DNA of 6,080 bases from a bacterium (lineage in GTDB: Bacteria; Desulfobacterota; Deferrimicrobia; Deferrimicrobiales; Deferrimicrobiaceae), in NCBI GenBank assembly GCA_020056545.1, contig JAGVHM010000150.1, positions 1 through 6,080 on the forward strand, given 5' to 3'. The notes below the pieces were generated by a model. It saw nothing but the letters and a program-made list of their open reading frames with translations. It did not search any database and was not told the DNA's origin. The translations under genes were made by a program, and so were the position numbers. Shown here piece by piece: positions 1 to 5,483 of the stretch (its first letter is position 1; every line of letters starts with the position of its first letter).

Positions 1-114
1 ATGGAGCGAAGGGATAGATTGCGTCGAAGCGGAATCCGCAGTGAGCGGGCGAAGGTCGCGAACGTAGCTCCGGGGAAGTCCCCCGCGAGCCCGGAGTCCT
101 GAAAGAGCGGAAAA
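1..114. other. Spacer upstream of pstC, no convincing gene
   Basis: This leader contains no recognisable protein end: reading on the + strand, frame 2 closes at 65-67, frame 3 closes at 15-17, and frame 1 gives only a 33-codon arginine-rich ORF (1-102) with no visible ribosome binding site inside the window. None resembles a PstS C-terminus. The text is purine-rich with GAGCGAAG-like words recurring (4-11, and partial copies near 24-30 and 44-54) and several short palindromes, which is typical of non-coding high-GC spacers. It could be the pstS-pstC intergenic region or the promoter-distal leader of the operon. No Pho-box pattern was recognised. Confidence 0.5.
68..96 (+). repeat. Inverted repeat / stem-loop just upstream of pstC
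   Basis: CTCCGGG at 68-74 is exactly complementary to CCCGGAG at 90-96, a 7-bp GC-rich stem with a 15-base loop. A second, mutually exclusive hairpin is possible inside it (CGGGG 71-75 with CCCCG 81-85). No T-tract follows, so it is not a standard intrinsic terminator. It sits 18 bases before the pstC start and could be an mRNA-stability or partial-attenuation element. The function is inference only. Confidence 0.5.
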
Positions 115-1044
115 ATGCGCCGAGCCGCCGACAATCCGAAGGACGTCCTCTTCGAGAAAACGACCGCCTTTTTCGCGTTCGGCGTCCTGTTCCTGGCCGT
201 CCTGCTCTTCGCGCTCCTGGTGCGGGAGTCGCTCCCTTCGATCAGGAAATTCGGCGCATCGTTCCTCGTGACGAAAACGTGGGACCCGGTCGTGGAAAAC
301 TTCGGCGCGGTCACCTTCATCTATGGAACGATCGTTTCCTCCTTCATCGCGCTTCTCCTTGCCGTGCCGCTCGCCGTCGGGTCCGCCATCTTCATCAACG
401 AGTTCGCGCCGGAATGGCTCAAAACCCCGGTGTCGTTCCTCGCGGAGCTCCTTGCGGCCATCCCGAGCGTCATCTACGGATTATGGGGAATCTTCGTGCT
501 TGTTCCCGTCCTGCGGGACTGGCTCATGAAGCCGGCGGCGGAATATCTCGGCTGGATTCCCCTATTCAAAGGTCCGGTGTACGGGCCCAGCATGCTGGCG
601 GCGGGCGTCCTGCTCTCCATCATGATCATTCCTTTCATCCTCTCCGTGAGCCGGGAGGTCCTGGCGACCGTCCCCCGCATACAGAAAGAAGCTGTTCTGT
701 CGCTAGGGGGGACCCGCTGGGAGATGATCCGGATCGTCATCGGCCAGCACTGCATCCCGGGGATCTTCGGAGCGACGATCCTCGGGCTGGGGAGGGCCCT
801 CGGAGAAACGATGGCGGTCACCATGGTGATCGGGAACCGGCCCGACATCCTCCTGTCGGTCTTCCAGCCCGGCTACTCGATGGCCGCCGTGATCGCCAAC
901 GAGTTCACCGAGGCGACCGGCGACCTTTACCTGGCGGCGCTGGTGGAGATCGGCCTGGTGCTGTTCCTGCTGACGTTCGTGGTGAACCTCGCGGCGAAGT
1001 GGATCCTCAAGGCAATGGTGTCACGCGCCGCCAGGGGGATCTGA
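115..1044 (+). CDS. pstC: Phosphate ABC transporter permease PstC
   Basis: PstC is one of the two inner-membrane permease subunits of the high-affinity phosphate importer PstSCAB; with PstA it forms the channel. The 309-residue product has the usual length and about six hydrophobic segments (roughly 17-36, 68-93, 106-133, 160-178, 214-240, 273-299). Family landmarks include the ELLAAIPSVIYGLWG stretch at 111-125, the cytoplasmic EAA coupling loop EAVLSLGGTRWE at 192-203 that docks on PstB, and GRALGETMAV at 226-235. The ATG at 115 gives a normal short cytoplasmic N-terminus; its ribosome binding site is weak (AGAG at 104-107). The gene heads the visible operon, with pstA four bases after its stop. 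Identity is firm; the start is slightly less so because of the poor ribosome binding site. Confidence 0.96.
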   Translation: MRRAADNPKDVLFEKTTAFFAFGVLFLAVLLFALLVRESLPSIRKFGASFLVTKTWDPVVENFGAVTFIYGTIVSSFIALLLAVPLAVGSAIFINEFAPEWLKTPVSFLAELLAAIPSVIYGLWGIFVLVPVLRDWLMKPAAEYLGWIPLFKGPVYGPSMLAAGVLLSIMIIPFILSVSREVLATVPRIQKEAVLSLGGTRWEMIRIVIGQHCIPGIFGATILGLGRALGETMAVTMVIGNRPDILLSVFQPGYSMAAVIANEFTEATGDLYLAALVEIGLVLFLLTFVVNLAAKWILKAMVSRAARGI

Positions 1045-1048
1045 AGAG

Positions 1049-1885
1049 ATGGAAACGATCGCCTATCGCCGCAGGGCCGCCGACAAAGCCGCCAGGGCGC
1101 TGTTCGCCCTCTCCGCCCTGCTCGTGGTCCTGCCCCTGTTCCTGATCTTCTTCGACCTCCTCTGGAAGGGCGCCAGGGAGCTCAAGTGGACGCTTCTGAC
1201 CGACCTCCCCCATCCCGTGGGAGAGCCCGGAGGTGGGATCGCGAACGGCATCCTGGGGACACTGACGATGGCGGGGCTCGCCATGGCCGGTGGAATTCCC
1301 CTGGCGGTCATGAGCGGCATCTACCTCGCGGAATACGGCCGGGGTAAGTTCGCCGCCACGGTCCGGTTCGCCGTGGATATGCTGGCGGGAGTCCCCTCGA
1401 TCATCATGGGGATCTTCGGATACGTACTGTGGGTCCTTCCCATGAAGCGGTTCTCCGCATGGGCGGGCGCAGCCGCGCTGGCCATGATCTTCATCCCCGT
1501 CGTGGTCCGGACGACGGAGGAGATGCTCCGGACGGTCCCGCAGTCGGTGCGGGAGGCGGCGCTGGCGCTCGGGATCGAGCGGTGGAAGACGACGCTCTTC
1601 ATCACGGTCCGGACCGCCACTGCCGGGATCGTCACCGGCATCCTGCTGGCGATGGCGCGGATCGTAGGAGAAACCGCCCCTCTTCTGTTCACGGCGCTGG
1701 GCAACCAGTTCTGGCAGTCGGGACTGGACCAGCCGATAGCCGCGGTCCCGCTTCAGATTTTCAGCTACGCGATCTCCCCGTACGAAGACTGGCACGACAA
1801 GGCCTGGGCCGGCGCGGTCGTCCTGATCGGAATGGTTTTTCTCATCAGCGCAGGCGCGCGCTATTTTACGAGGGTCAAGAAATAG
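1049..1885 (+). CDS. pstA: Phosphate ABC transporter permease PstA
   Basis: PstA is the second permease subunit of the phosphate importer, pairing with PstC in the inner membrane. The product is 278 residues, normal for the family. Hydrophobic segments lie near 19-38, 68-92, 105-132, 137-156, 188-206 and 254-272. Diagnostic stretches are [12 protein letters not shown] at 61-72, [14 protein letters not shown] at 112-125, the EAA loop [12 protein letters not shown] at 169-180, and [17 protein letters not shown] at 203-219, the last being very characteristic of PstA. The ATG follows the pstC stop by four bases and is preceded by AGGGGGAT (1032-1039) lying inside the end of pstC, so translational coupling with pstC is likely. 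The ABC partner pstB starts 16 bases downstream. Confidence 0.97.
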   Translation: METIAYRRRAADKAARALFALSALLVVLPLFLIFFDLLWKGARELKWTLLTDLPHPVGEPGGGIANGILGTLTMAGLAMAGGIPLAVMSGIYLAEYGRGKFAATVRFAVDMLAGVPSIIMGIFGYVLWVLPMKRFSAWAGAAALAMIFIPVVVRTTEEMLRTVPQSVREAALALGIERWKTTLFITVRTATAGIVTGILLAMARIVGETAPLLFTALGNQFWQSGLDQPIAAVPLQIFSYAISPYEDWHDKAWAGAVVLIGMVFLISAGARYFTRVKK

Positions 1886-1901
1886 GAGGGGAAGACGAGC
1901 G

Positions 1902-2663
1902 ATGGAAAACGCCCTGCAGGTCAAGGATCTTTGCGCATGGTTCGGGGAGCACCAGGTGCTGAAAAACATCACCATGGACATTCGCAGGAACTCGGTCACC
2001 TCGGTGATGGGGCCCTCCGGGTGCGGGAAGAGCACCTTCATCCGCTGCCTGAACCGGATGCACGACCTCACCCCCGGCTTCCGGGTATCGGGAGACGTGC
2101 TCTTCGACGGGCGGAACATCTACTCCGAGAAGATCGATCCGGTGCTCCTGCGGCGTAAAGTCGGAATGGTCTTCCAGCAGCCCAACCCCTTCCCCCGGAT
2201 GTCCGCGTTCGAGAACGTGGCCGTGGGGCTGAAGTTCAACGGGAAGAAACGGACGCGCTCCGAGATGGCGGAGGTGGTGGAGAAATCGCTGCGAATGGCG
2301 GCGCTCTGGGATGAATTGAAGGATCACCTGGACCGGCCGGGGACGAGCCTCTCCGGCGGGCAGCAGCAGCGGCTGTGTATCGCGCGGGCGCTCGCCGTCG
2401 AGCCGGAGGTCCTGCTTATGGACGAGCCCTGTTCGGCGCTGGACCCGGTGTCTTCGGCGAAGATAGAGGAACTGATCGAGGACTTAAGCGACAAGTACAC
2501 GATCGTTGTCGTCACACACAACATGCAGCAGGCGGGGCGGATTTCCGATTTCGTCGCTTTTTTCCTTCTGGGTGACCTGATCGAATTGGACAAGGCGGCG
2601 AAGATCTTCACGAATCCCGCCGACAAGCGGACCGAGGAATACATCACGGGAAGGTTCGGATAA
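1902..2663 (+). CDS. pstB: Phosphate ABC transporter ATP-binding protein PstB
   Basis: PstB is the cytoplasmic ATPase that powers phosphate uptake through PstC/PstA. The 253-residue product carries every ABC motif intact: Walker [10 protein letters not shown] at 37-45, the Q-loop in FQQPNPFP at 91-98 (the PNPFP wording is typical of PstB), signature LSGGQQQR at 150-157, Walker B LLMDEP at 171-176, D-loop SALD at 178-181 and the switch histidine in VTHNMQQ at 204-210. The C-terminal [18 protein letters not shown] also matches the family. The start has a strong ribosome binding site (AGGAGGGG at 1884-1891), overlapping the pstA stop. It is followed by a large hairpin and then phoU. Confidence 0.98.
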   Translation: MENALQVKDLCAWFGEHQVLKNITMDIRRNSVTSVMGPSGCGKSTFIRCLNRMHDLTPGFRVSGDVLFDGRNIYSEKIDPVLLRRKVGMVFQQPNPFPRMSAFENVAVGLKFNGKKRTRSEMAEVVEKSLRMAALWDELKDHLDRPGTSLSGGQQQRLCIARALAVEPEVLLMDEPCSALDPVSSAKIEELIEDLSDKYTIVVVTHNMQQAGRISDFVAFFLLGDLIELDKAAKIFTNPADKRTEEYITGRFG

Positions 2664-2672
2664 CAATAAGAA

Positions 2673-2732
2673 CTCGGGCTGAAGCTGACGGCTCCGGCAA
2701 CGTTCCTCTGACGGCCCGCAGCTTAGCCCGAG
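2673..2732 (+). repeat. Long inverted repeat between pstB and phoU
   Basis: The left arm (2673-2687, beginning CTCGGGCT) pairs with the right arm (2719-2732, ending AGCCCGAG) over 14 bp, interrupted only by a single bulged G at 2681. The 31-base loop contains CTGACGGC at 2708-2715, a direct repeat of 2685-2692 (itself overlapping the left arm). The structure fills almost the whole 86-base spacer, starting nine bases after the pstB stop and ending just before the phoU ribosome binding site. No T-run follows, so intrinsic termination is unlikely. It may be a stability, processing or stoichiometry element, or a small palindromic repeat of the REP type; the sequence alone does not decide. Confidence 0.75.
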
Positions 2733-2749
2733 AAAGACGAGGAGCCGAT

Positions 2750-3412
2750 ATGAAGAAACATTACCGGGAAGAGCTGGGGAACCTCCGGGAAACGGTCCTC
2801 CGTATGGGCGGGCTGGTCGAGCAGATGACCCACCGGGCGATCCAGGCGCTGGTGGAGCGGAAGATCGAGATGCTCCCCGAGGTCCAGGCGATGGAGACCC
2901 AGGTCAATCAATTGCACATCGACATCGACGAGATCTGCCTGGAGATGATCGCGCTGAGGCAGCCCACCGCCGCGGACCTCCGGTTCATCGCGGCCGCCAT
3001 GAAGATCAACACCGACATGGAGCGGATCGGCGATCAGGCGATCAACATCACCGAGCGGGCGGAGTTCCTCCTCGCCGTACCCCCCGTGAAACCGCTGATC
3101 GACATCCCCCGGATGGCGGAGATCGCCAAGGAGATGCTCCGGGACGCGCTCGACGCCTTCGTGAACGGAAACGTCGATCTCGCCTACGGCACCATCAAGA
3201 AGGACGACCTCGTGGATCAGTTGAAGGACCAGGTGTTCCGGGAGCTCCTGACGTACATGATGGCGGACCCAGGCACGATAAAGCGGTCGCTCGATCTTAT
3301 CCTGGTCTCCCGGCACGTCGAACGGATCGCCGACCATGCGACCAACATCTGCGAGGATGTGATCTTCATGGTCAAGGGGAAGGACGTCCGGCACCAGGGT
3401 CCGCTGGCGTAG
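2750..3412 (+). CDS. phoU: Phosphate signalling regulator PhoU
   Basis: PhoU is a soluble all-helical protein that couples PstSCAB activity to the PhoR/PhoB phosphate response and prevents toxic over-uptake of phosphate. The 220-residue product has the normal length and two tandem PhoU three-helix repeats. Each repeat carries the metal-binding E-xxx-D type signature: DMERIGDQAINI at 89-100 and HVERIADHATNICED at 189-203. The N-terminal YREELGNLRETVLRMGGLVEQM is also typical. The ATG at 2750 has GAGGAG at 2739-2744. The gene closes the pst cluster. Neither phoB, phoR nor a polyphosphate gene follows, so the partner kinase must be encoded elsewhere or upstream. Confidence 0.97.
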   Translation: MKKHYREELGNLRETVLRMGGLVEQMTHRAIQALVERKIEMLPEVQAMETQVNQLHIDIDEICLEMIALRQPTAADLRFIAAAMKINTDMERIGDQAINITERAEFLLAVPPVKPLIDIPRMAEIAKEMLRDALDAFVNGNVDLAYGTIKKDDLVDQLKDQVFRELLTYMMADPGTIKRSLDLILVSRHVERIADHATNICEDVIFMVKGKDVRHQGPLA

Positions 3413-3431
3413 CATAAATTTCGATTTTCAT
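3372..3431 (-). pseudogene. 19-codon minus-strand ORF with strong RBS, possible gene remnant
   Basis: On the minus strand an ideal AGGAGGT (3437-3443 on the + strand as ACCTCCT) lies five bases before an ATG at 3431. The peptide is MKIEIYATPADPGAGRPSP and stops at 3372-3374, inside the end of phoU. MKIEIY is how many small thioredoxin-like redox-disulfide proteins begin (they usually continue GTGC-xx-C), but no cysteine pair follows here. What is seen is a start signal and six suggestive residues. A truncated remnant of such a gene left at the phoU border, a real micropeptide, or a chance match are all possible. The complementary CCTCC on the + strand may instead act in the mRNA leader of the next gene. 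Confidence 0.25.
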
Positions 3432-3454
3432 TGCGCACCTCCTGGCATTAAGAT
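3425..3454 (+). promoter_or_regulatory. Weak sigma70-like promoter candidate before the oxidoreductase
   Basis: The phoU-oxidoreductase spacer is noticeably AT-richer than its surroundings. TTTTCA at 3425-3430 and TAAGAT at 3449-3454, separated by 18 bases, match the -35 and -10 consensus at four of six positions each. This would give a leader of about 35 bases for the gene starting at 3495. The match is modest, and read-through from the pst operon is an equally good explanation. Confidence 0.25.
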
Positions 3455-3476
3455 GTAGTTTCCAGTGGGAAAATTC

Positions 3477-3490
3477 ACCCTTCGGAGGGT
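3477..3490 (+). promoter_or_regulatory. Hairpin covering the oxidoreductase ribosome binding site
   Basis: ACCCT at 3477-3481 pairs with AGGGT at 3486-3490 around a TCGG loop, with three further A-T pairs possible beyond a small bulge (3471-3473 with 3491-3493). The Shine-Dalgarno GGAGGG at 3484-3489 lies mostly inside the stem, so folding could lower translation of the gene at 3495. A distant CCTCC (3438-3442) could bind the same GGAGG. The hairpin ends in TTTT (3490-3493), but is too short and too close to the start codon to be a convincing terminator. Confidence 0.35.
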
Positions 3491-3494
3491 TTTC

Positions 3495-4499
3495 ATGCGC
3501 TACCTGATCCTGGGAAGCGGCCCGGCCGCGATCGCCGCGGCAAGGGCGGCAAGGGAAACGGACCCGGATGCGGAAGTCATCGTCGCCACCGAGGAATACG
3601 GATCCCCGTACCTGCGGCCCCATCTTCCGGACATAGTCTCCGGCGAGAAGGAGCCCGCCGCCATCGCCGACCCTGAGGGGAAAAAGCTTTCCGCGTGGAA
3701 GATCGAGGTGCGACAGGGCAAGCGCGCGCGGCGTGTGGACGGCGCCAGGAACCGCGTGACCTTCTCGGACGGCACGGAGGAGACGTACAACTTCCTGCTC
3801 GTCGCGACCGGAGGGAAGCCGATCGTCCCTCTTGCGCTGATGGCGAACCCGGGATCCTTCCTCCTGCTGAATTCCCTGGGGGACGCGCTCCGGATCCGTG
3901 CCCGCGCGATGCGCGCAGATGCGTCGCTTGTCTACGGCCCCGGCTACCTGGGAATCGAGGCCGCGCGCGCGCTGCGCAAGCTGGGCCAGCAGGTGACCTG
4001 GGTGAACCCTGGGCTCCCCCGCTTCGGGAACCCCATCCCCGGCGACATCGAGGCGAAAGTCACGGATCTGCTCCGGAAAAACGGCGTGCGGATCAAGGAA
4101 GGGACCGACATCGCCGACGTCCTGGACATGGACGGAGGGACGTTCGCAGTCCGGACAACGGGCGGCGAGGAGATCCGCTGCCAGGCGATCGTGGTCGCGA
4201 CCGAGCGGCTACCCGCAGTCGGTTTCCTGGAGGGAAGCGGCGTGAAGGTGGGTACGGGAGTGCTGGTCGACGAGTACCTGCGGACCAACGTGTCCAACAT
4301 CTTCGCGGCGGGAGACTGCGCCGAGGTTTTCGACATCAACCGCAAGGAAAGCCGGATCAACTTCGGCTGGCGCAGCGCCATCAAGCAGGGGCAGCTGGCC
4401 GGAGAGAACATGGCGGGCGGCGGGAAGCTCTTCATCCGCAACGCGGAAGACTACTTCGGGCTGCTCTACGGCTCCTCCCTGCAGGAAAGAGCCAAGTAG
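3495..4499 (+). CDS. Short FAD/NAD(P)-dependent oxidoreductase (NADH oxidase / NirB / rubredoxin reductase superfamily)
   Basis: This is a cytoplasmic two-dinucleotide-binding flavoprotein of 334 residues. FAD binding is shown by GSGPAA at 7-12, the YGSPYLRPHLP stretch at 35-45, the VATGGKP loop at 103-109 and FAAGDCAE at 270-277. The inserted NAD(P) domain has VYGPGYLGIE at 146-155. WRSAIKQGQLAGENMAGG at 292-309 is typical of NADH oxidase, nitrite reductase and rubredoxin reductase relatives. There is no redox-active CxxxxC, and the chain ends soon after the FAD domain, lacking the usual C-terminal reductase/dimerisation domain. Residue 12 is Ala where the family often has Gly, and position 171 is Asn where NADH-preferring members carry Glu. 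ATG 3495 was chosen over an upstream GTG at 3465 because GGAGGG (3484-3489) precedes it and the Rossmann strand begins there. The electron acceptor is unknown; rubredoxin or another small carrier is plausible. Confidence 0.85.
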   Translation: MRYLILGSGPAAIAAARAARETDPDAEVIVATEEYGSPYLRPHLPDIVSGEKEPAAIADPEGKKLSAWKIEVRQGKRARRVDGARNRVTFSDGTEETYNFLLVATGGKPIVPLALMANPGSFLLLNSLGDALRIRARAMRADASLVYGPGYLGIEAARALRKLGQQVTWVNPGLPRFGNPIPGDIEAKVTDLLRKNGVRIKEGTDIADVLDMDGGTFAVRTTGGEEIRCQAIVVATERLPAVGFLEGSGVKVGTGVLVDEYLRTNVSNIFAAGDCAEVFDINRKESRINFGWRSAIKQGQLAGENMAGGGKLFIRNAEDYFGLLYGSSLQERAK

Positions 4500-4511
4500 G
4501 TCAGGGGCCCT

Positions 4512-5075
4512 TCAATAGTCGACTCCCTTCTCGGCCTCGATCCCGATATCGTAGGGATGCTTGATGCACCGCATCTCGGTCACCAGGTGGGCCTGCCGGA
4601 TCACTTCCTCGTGCGCGCTCCGGCCGGACAGGATCAGATGCACGTTCTCCGGCTTTTCACGGATCAGCGAGAGAACGTCCGGCAGTTCCAGCAGCCCCAG
4701 GCGCAGAGCGACGTTGACTTCGTCCAGGATGACGATGTCGTGCTTCCCGGAGAGCATCCTCTCCCGCGCGGCCGAGAGCGCTTCCCGGGCTGCCTCCACA
4801 TGCTCGGAGAACGCCAGCTTGTCCCCCATGATGCCGACGAACCCCTTCCCCATCGGGATCAGCTCGAACTCGGGGGCCAGGCGCTTTGCCCCGTCGAGCT
4901 CGCCGTAATGCAGCGACCCCTTTATGAACTGGATCATGACGACGCTCATTCCGTAGCCGACCGCCCGCACCGCCATCCCGAGGCAGGAGGTGGTCTTCCC
5001 CTTCCCGTCCCCGGTCAGGACCAGGACGAGCCCGCGGCGCTCCTTTTCCGGAATCCGGGCTTTCTCCGTAGCCAT
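4512..5075 (-). CDS. cobO: Corrinoid (cob(I)yrinic acid a,c-diamide) adenosyltransferase, CobO/CobA/BtuR type
   Basis: The enzyme transfers the 5'-deoxyadenosyl group from ATP to the cobalt of reduced corrinoids, in coenzyme B12 synthesis or salvage. The 187-residue product shows the family's P-loop GDGKGKTTS at 22-30, QFIKG at 49-53, the Walker-B-like ILDEVN at 116-121, LSGRSAHEE at 149-157 and the C-terminal KHPYDIGIEAEKGVDY at 172-187. Length is normal. ATG 5075 was chosen over upstream ATGs at 5129 and 5090: AAGGAG (5082-5087, read on minus) sits six bases before it, whereas 5129 has no ribosome binding site and 5090 has one only a single base away. No other cobalamin gene is nearby, and the roughly 95-base leader is too short for a full cobalamin riboswitch. 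It ends 12 bases from the convergent oxidoreductase stop. Confidence 0.95.
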   Translation of the reverse strand: MATEKARIPEKERRGLVLVLTGDGKGKTTSCLGMAVRAVGYGMSVVMIQFIKGSLHYGELDGAKRLAPEFELIPMGKGFVGIMGDKLAFSEHVEAAREALSAARERMLSGKHDIVILDEVNVALRLGLLELPDVLSLIREKPENVHLILSGRSAHEEVIRQAHLVTEMRCIKHPYDIGIEAEKGVDY

Positions 5076-5172
5076 GTCCGTCTCCTTCATGCTCCTGATT
5101 TCCGCCGGGGCTGATCTCCCGAACCGCATATTGGATGTCGTAAAACCTGTCGCGTTTCCGGGCCCCCGGGAC

Positions 5173-5205
5173 GATAATTATCTACCGGTGACAGGAAGGC
5201 ATCAA
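5173..5205 (-). promoter_or_regulatory. Sigma70-type promoter for cobO with palindromic -10
   Basis: Read on the minus strand, TTGATG (5205-5200) is followed by exactly 17 bases and then GATAAT (5182-5177), matching the -35 consensus at four and the -10 consensus at five of six positions. Transcription would start near 5170, leaving about 95 bases before the cobO ATG. The -10 lies in a perfect 10-bp palindrome, GATAATTATC (5173-5182), so an identical GATAAT faces the divergent small gene at 5222; no good -35 is seen for that direction. The palindrome could alternatively be an operator half. Confidence 0.5.
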
Positions 5206-5221
5206 CTGCCAGGAGGCGGCG

Positions 5222-5398
5222 ATGGGGACGGAGAAGAGGCGCTGCATGATCTGCGGGAAGGAAAAGGAGATGACCGACGCGATCTGCGACCCGTGCAAGG
5301 CGGAGATCCGGGGAGAGGCGATCGACAAGCACAAGCAGATCAAGAAGGACGCGGACCGGGAGTTCCGCAAGGAAGGCGTGAAGCCCGATAAAAAATGA
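5222..5398 (+). CDS. Small double-CxxC (zinc-ribbon-like) protein of unknown function
   Basis: This 58-residue ORF has a textbook ribosome binding site (AGGAGG at 5211-5216, five bases before ATG). The N-terminal half holds two CxxC pairs, CMIC at 8-11 followed by Gly, and CDPC at 22-25, a layout expected to bind one zinc. The rest is a highly charged, probably helical Lys/Glu/Asp-rich tail ending in KPDKK, with no membrane segment or signal peptide. Ten residues between the pairs and the absence of aromatic residues argue against rubredoxin. Conserved small proteins of this look occur in deltaproteobacteria to my recollection, but I know no assigned role. It is divergent from cobO and convergent with the flavodiiron gene, so it is probably monocistronic. 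Confidence 0.75.
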   Translation: MGTEKRRCMICGKEKEMTDAICDPCKAEIRGEAIDKHKQIKKDADREFRKEGVKPDKK

Positions 5399-5417
5399 GT
5401 GGATCCCGGAAGTCGCG

Positions 5418-5451
5418 TCCGCCGCAGGGGGTCCGGCGGAGCCGCCGCAGG
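5418..5451. repeat. GC-rich inverted and direct repeats at a convergent gene junction
   Basis: In the 85-base spacer between the zinc-ribbon gene and the flavodiiron gene, CCGCCGCAGG occurs twice (5419-5428 and 5442-5451). Between and overlapping these is CGGCGG-AG-CCGCCG (5434-5447), a strong near-perfect palindrome; TCCGCC (5418-5423) can alternatively pair with GGCGGA (5435-5440). It could slow polymerase from either side, but neither strand has a T-run directly after a stem; the nearest, on the minus strand, is at 5395-5390, about 40 bases away inside the end of the small gene. Confidence 0.45.
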
Positions 5452-5483
5452 AGGGGGGCGCAGCCGGTCCCCACTGCGCGGTA

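Noticed and set aside
1..102. 33-codon ORF starting at the first base
   Set aside because: The ATG at base 1 is probably accidental, upstream context is unseen, and the arginine-rich peptide resembles translated spacer repeats rather than a protein.
279..1145. Alternative + strand frame overlapping pstC
   Set aside because: Low-complexity Arg/Gly/Pro/His translation inside a fully supported pstC; no ribosome binding site or family match.
1007..2119. Long minus-strand open frame opposite pstA and the start of pstB
   Set aside because: It is rich in Arg, Pro and His with no domain pattern, overlaps the clear pstA and pstB coding frames, and is the expected by-product of high-GC codon bias on the opposite strand.
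3442..3458. Possible sigma54 promoter (TGG...TG spacing) before the oxidoreductase
   Set aside because: TGGCAT is acceptable for the -24 box, but the required GC at -12 is absent.
3695..4564. Second + strand frame inside the oxidoreductase gene
   Set aside because: Arg/Gly-rich shadow translation; the other frame shows intact FAD and NAD(P) motifs.
5076..5221. Cobalamin riboswitch upstream of cobO
   Set aside because: The conserved B12-box and core words are not present, and the predicted leader of about 95 bases is far shorter than the roughly 200-base element.
5222..5398. Rubredoxin partner for the flavodiiron protein
   Set aside because: The cysteine pairs are only ten residues apart, and the aromatic residues and second C-P-x-C-G knuckle of rubredoxin are missing.
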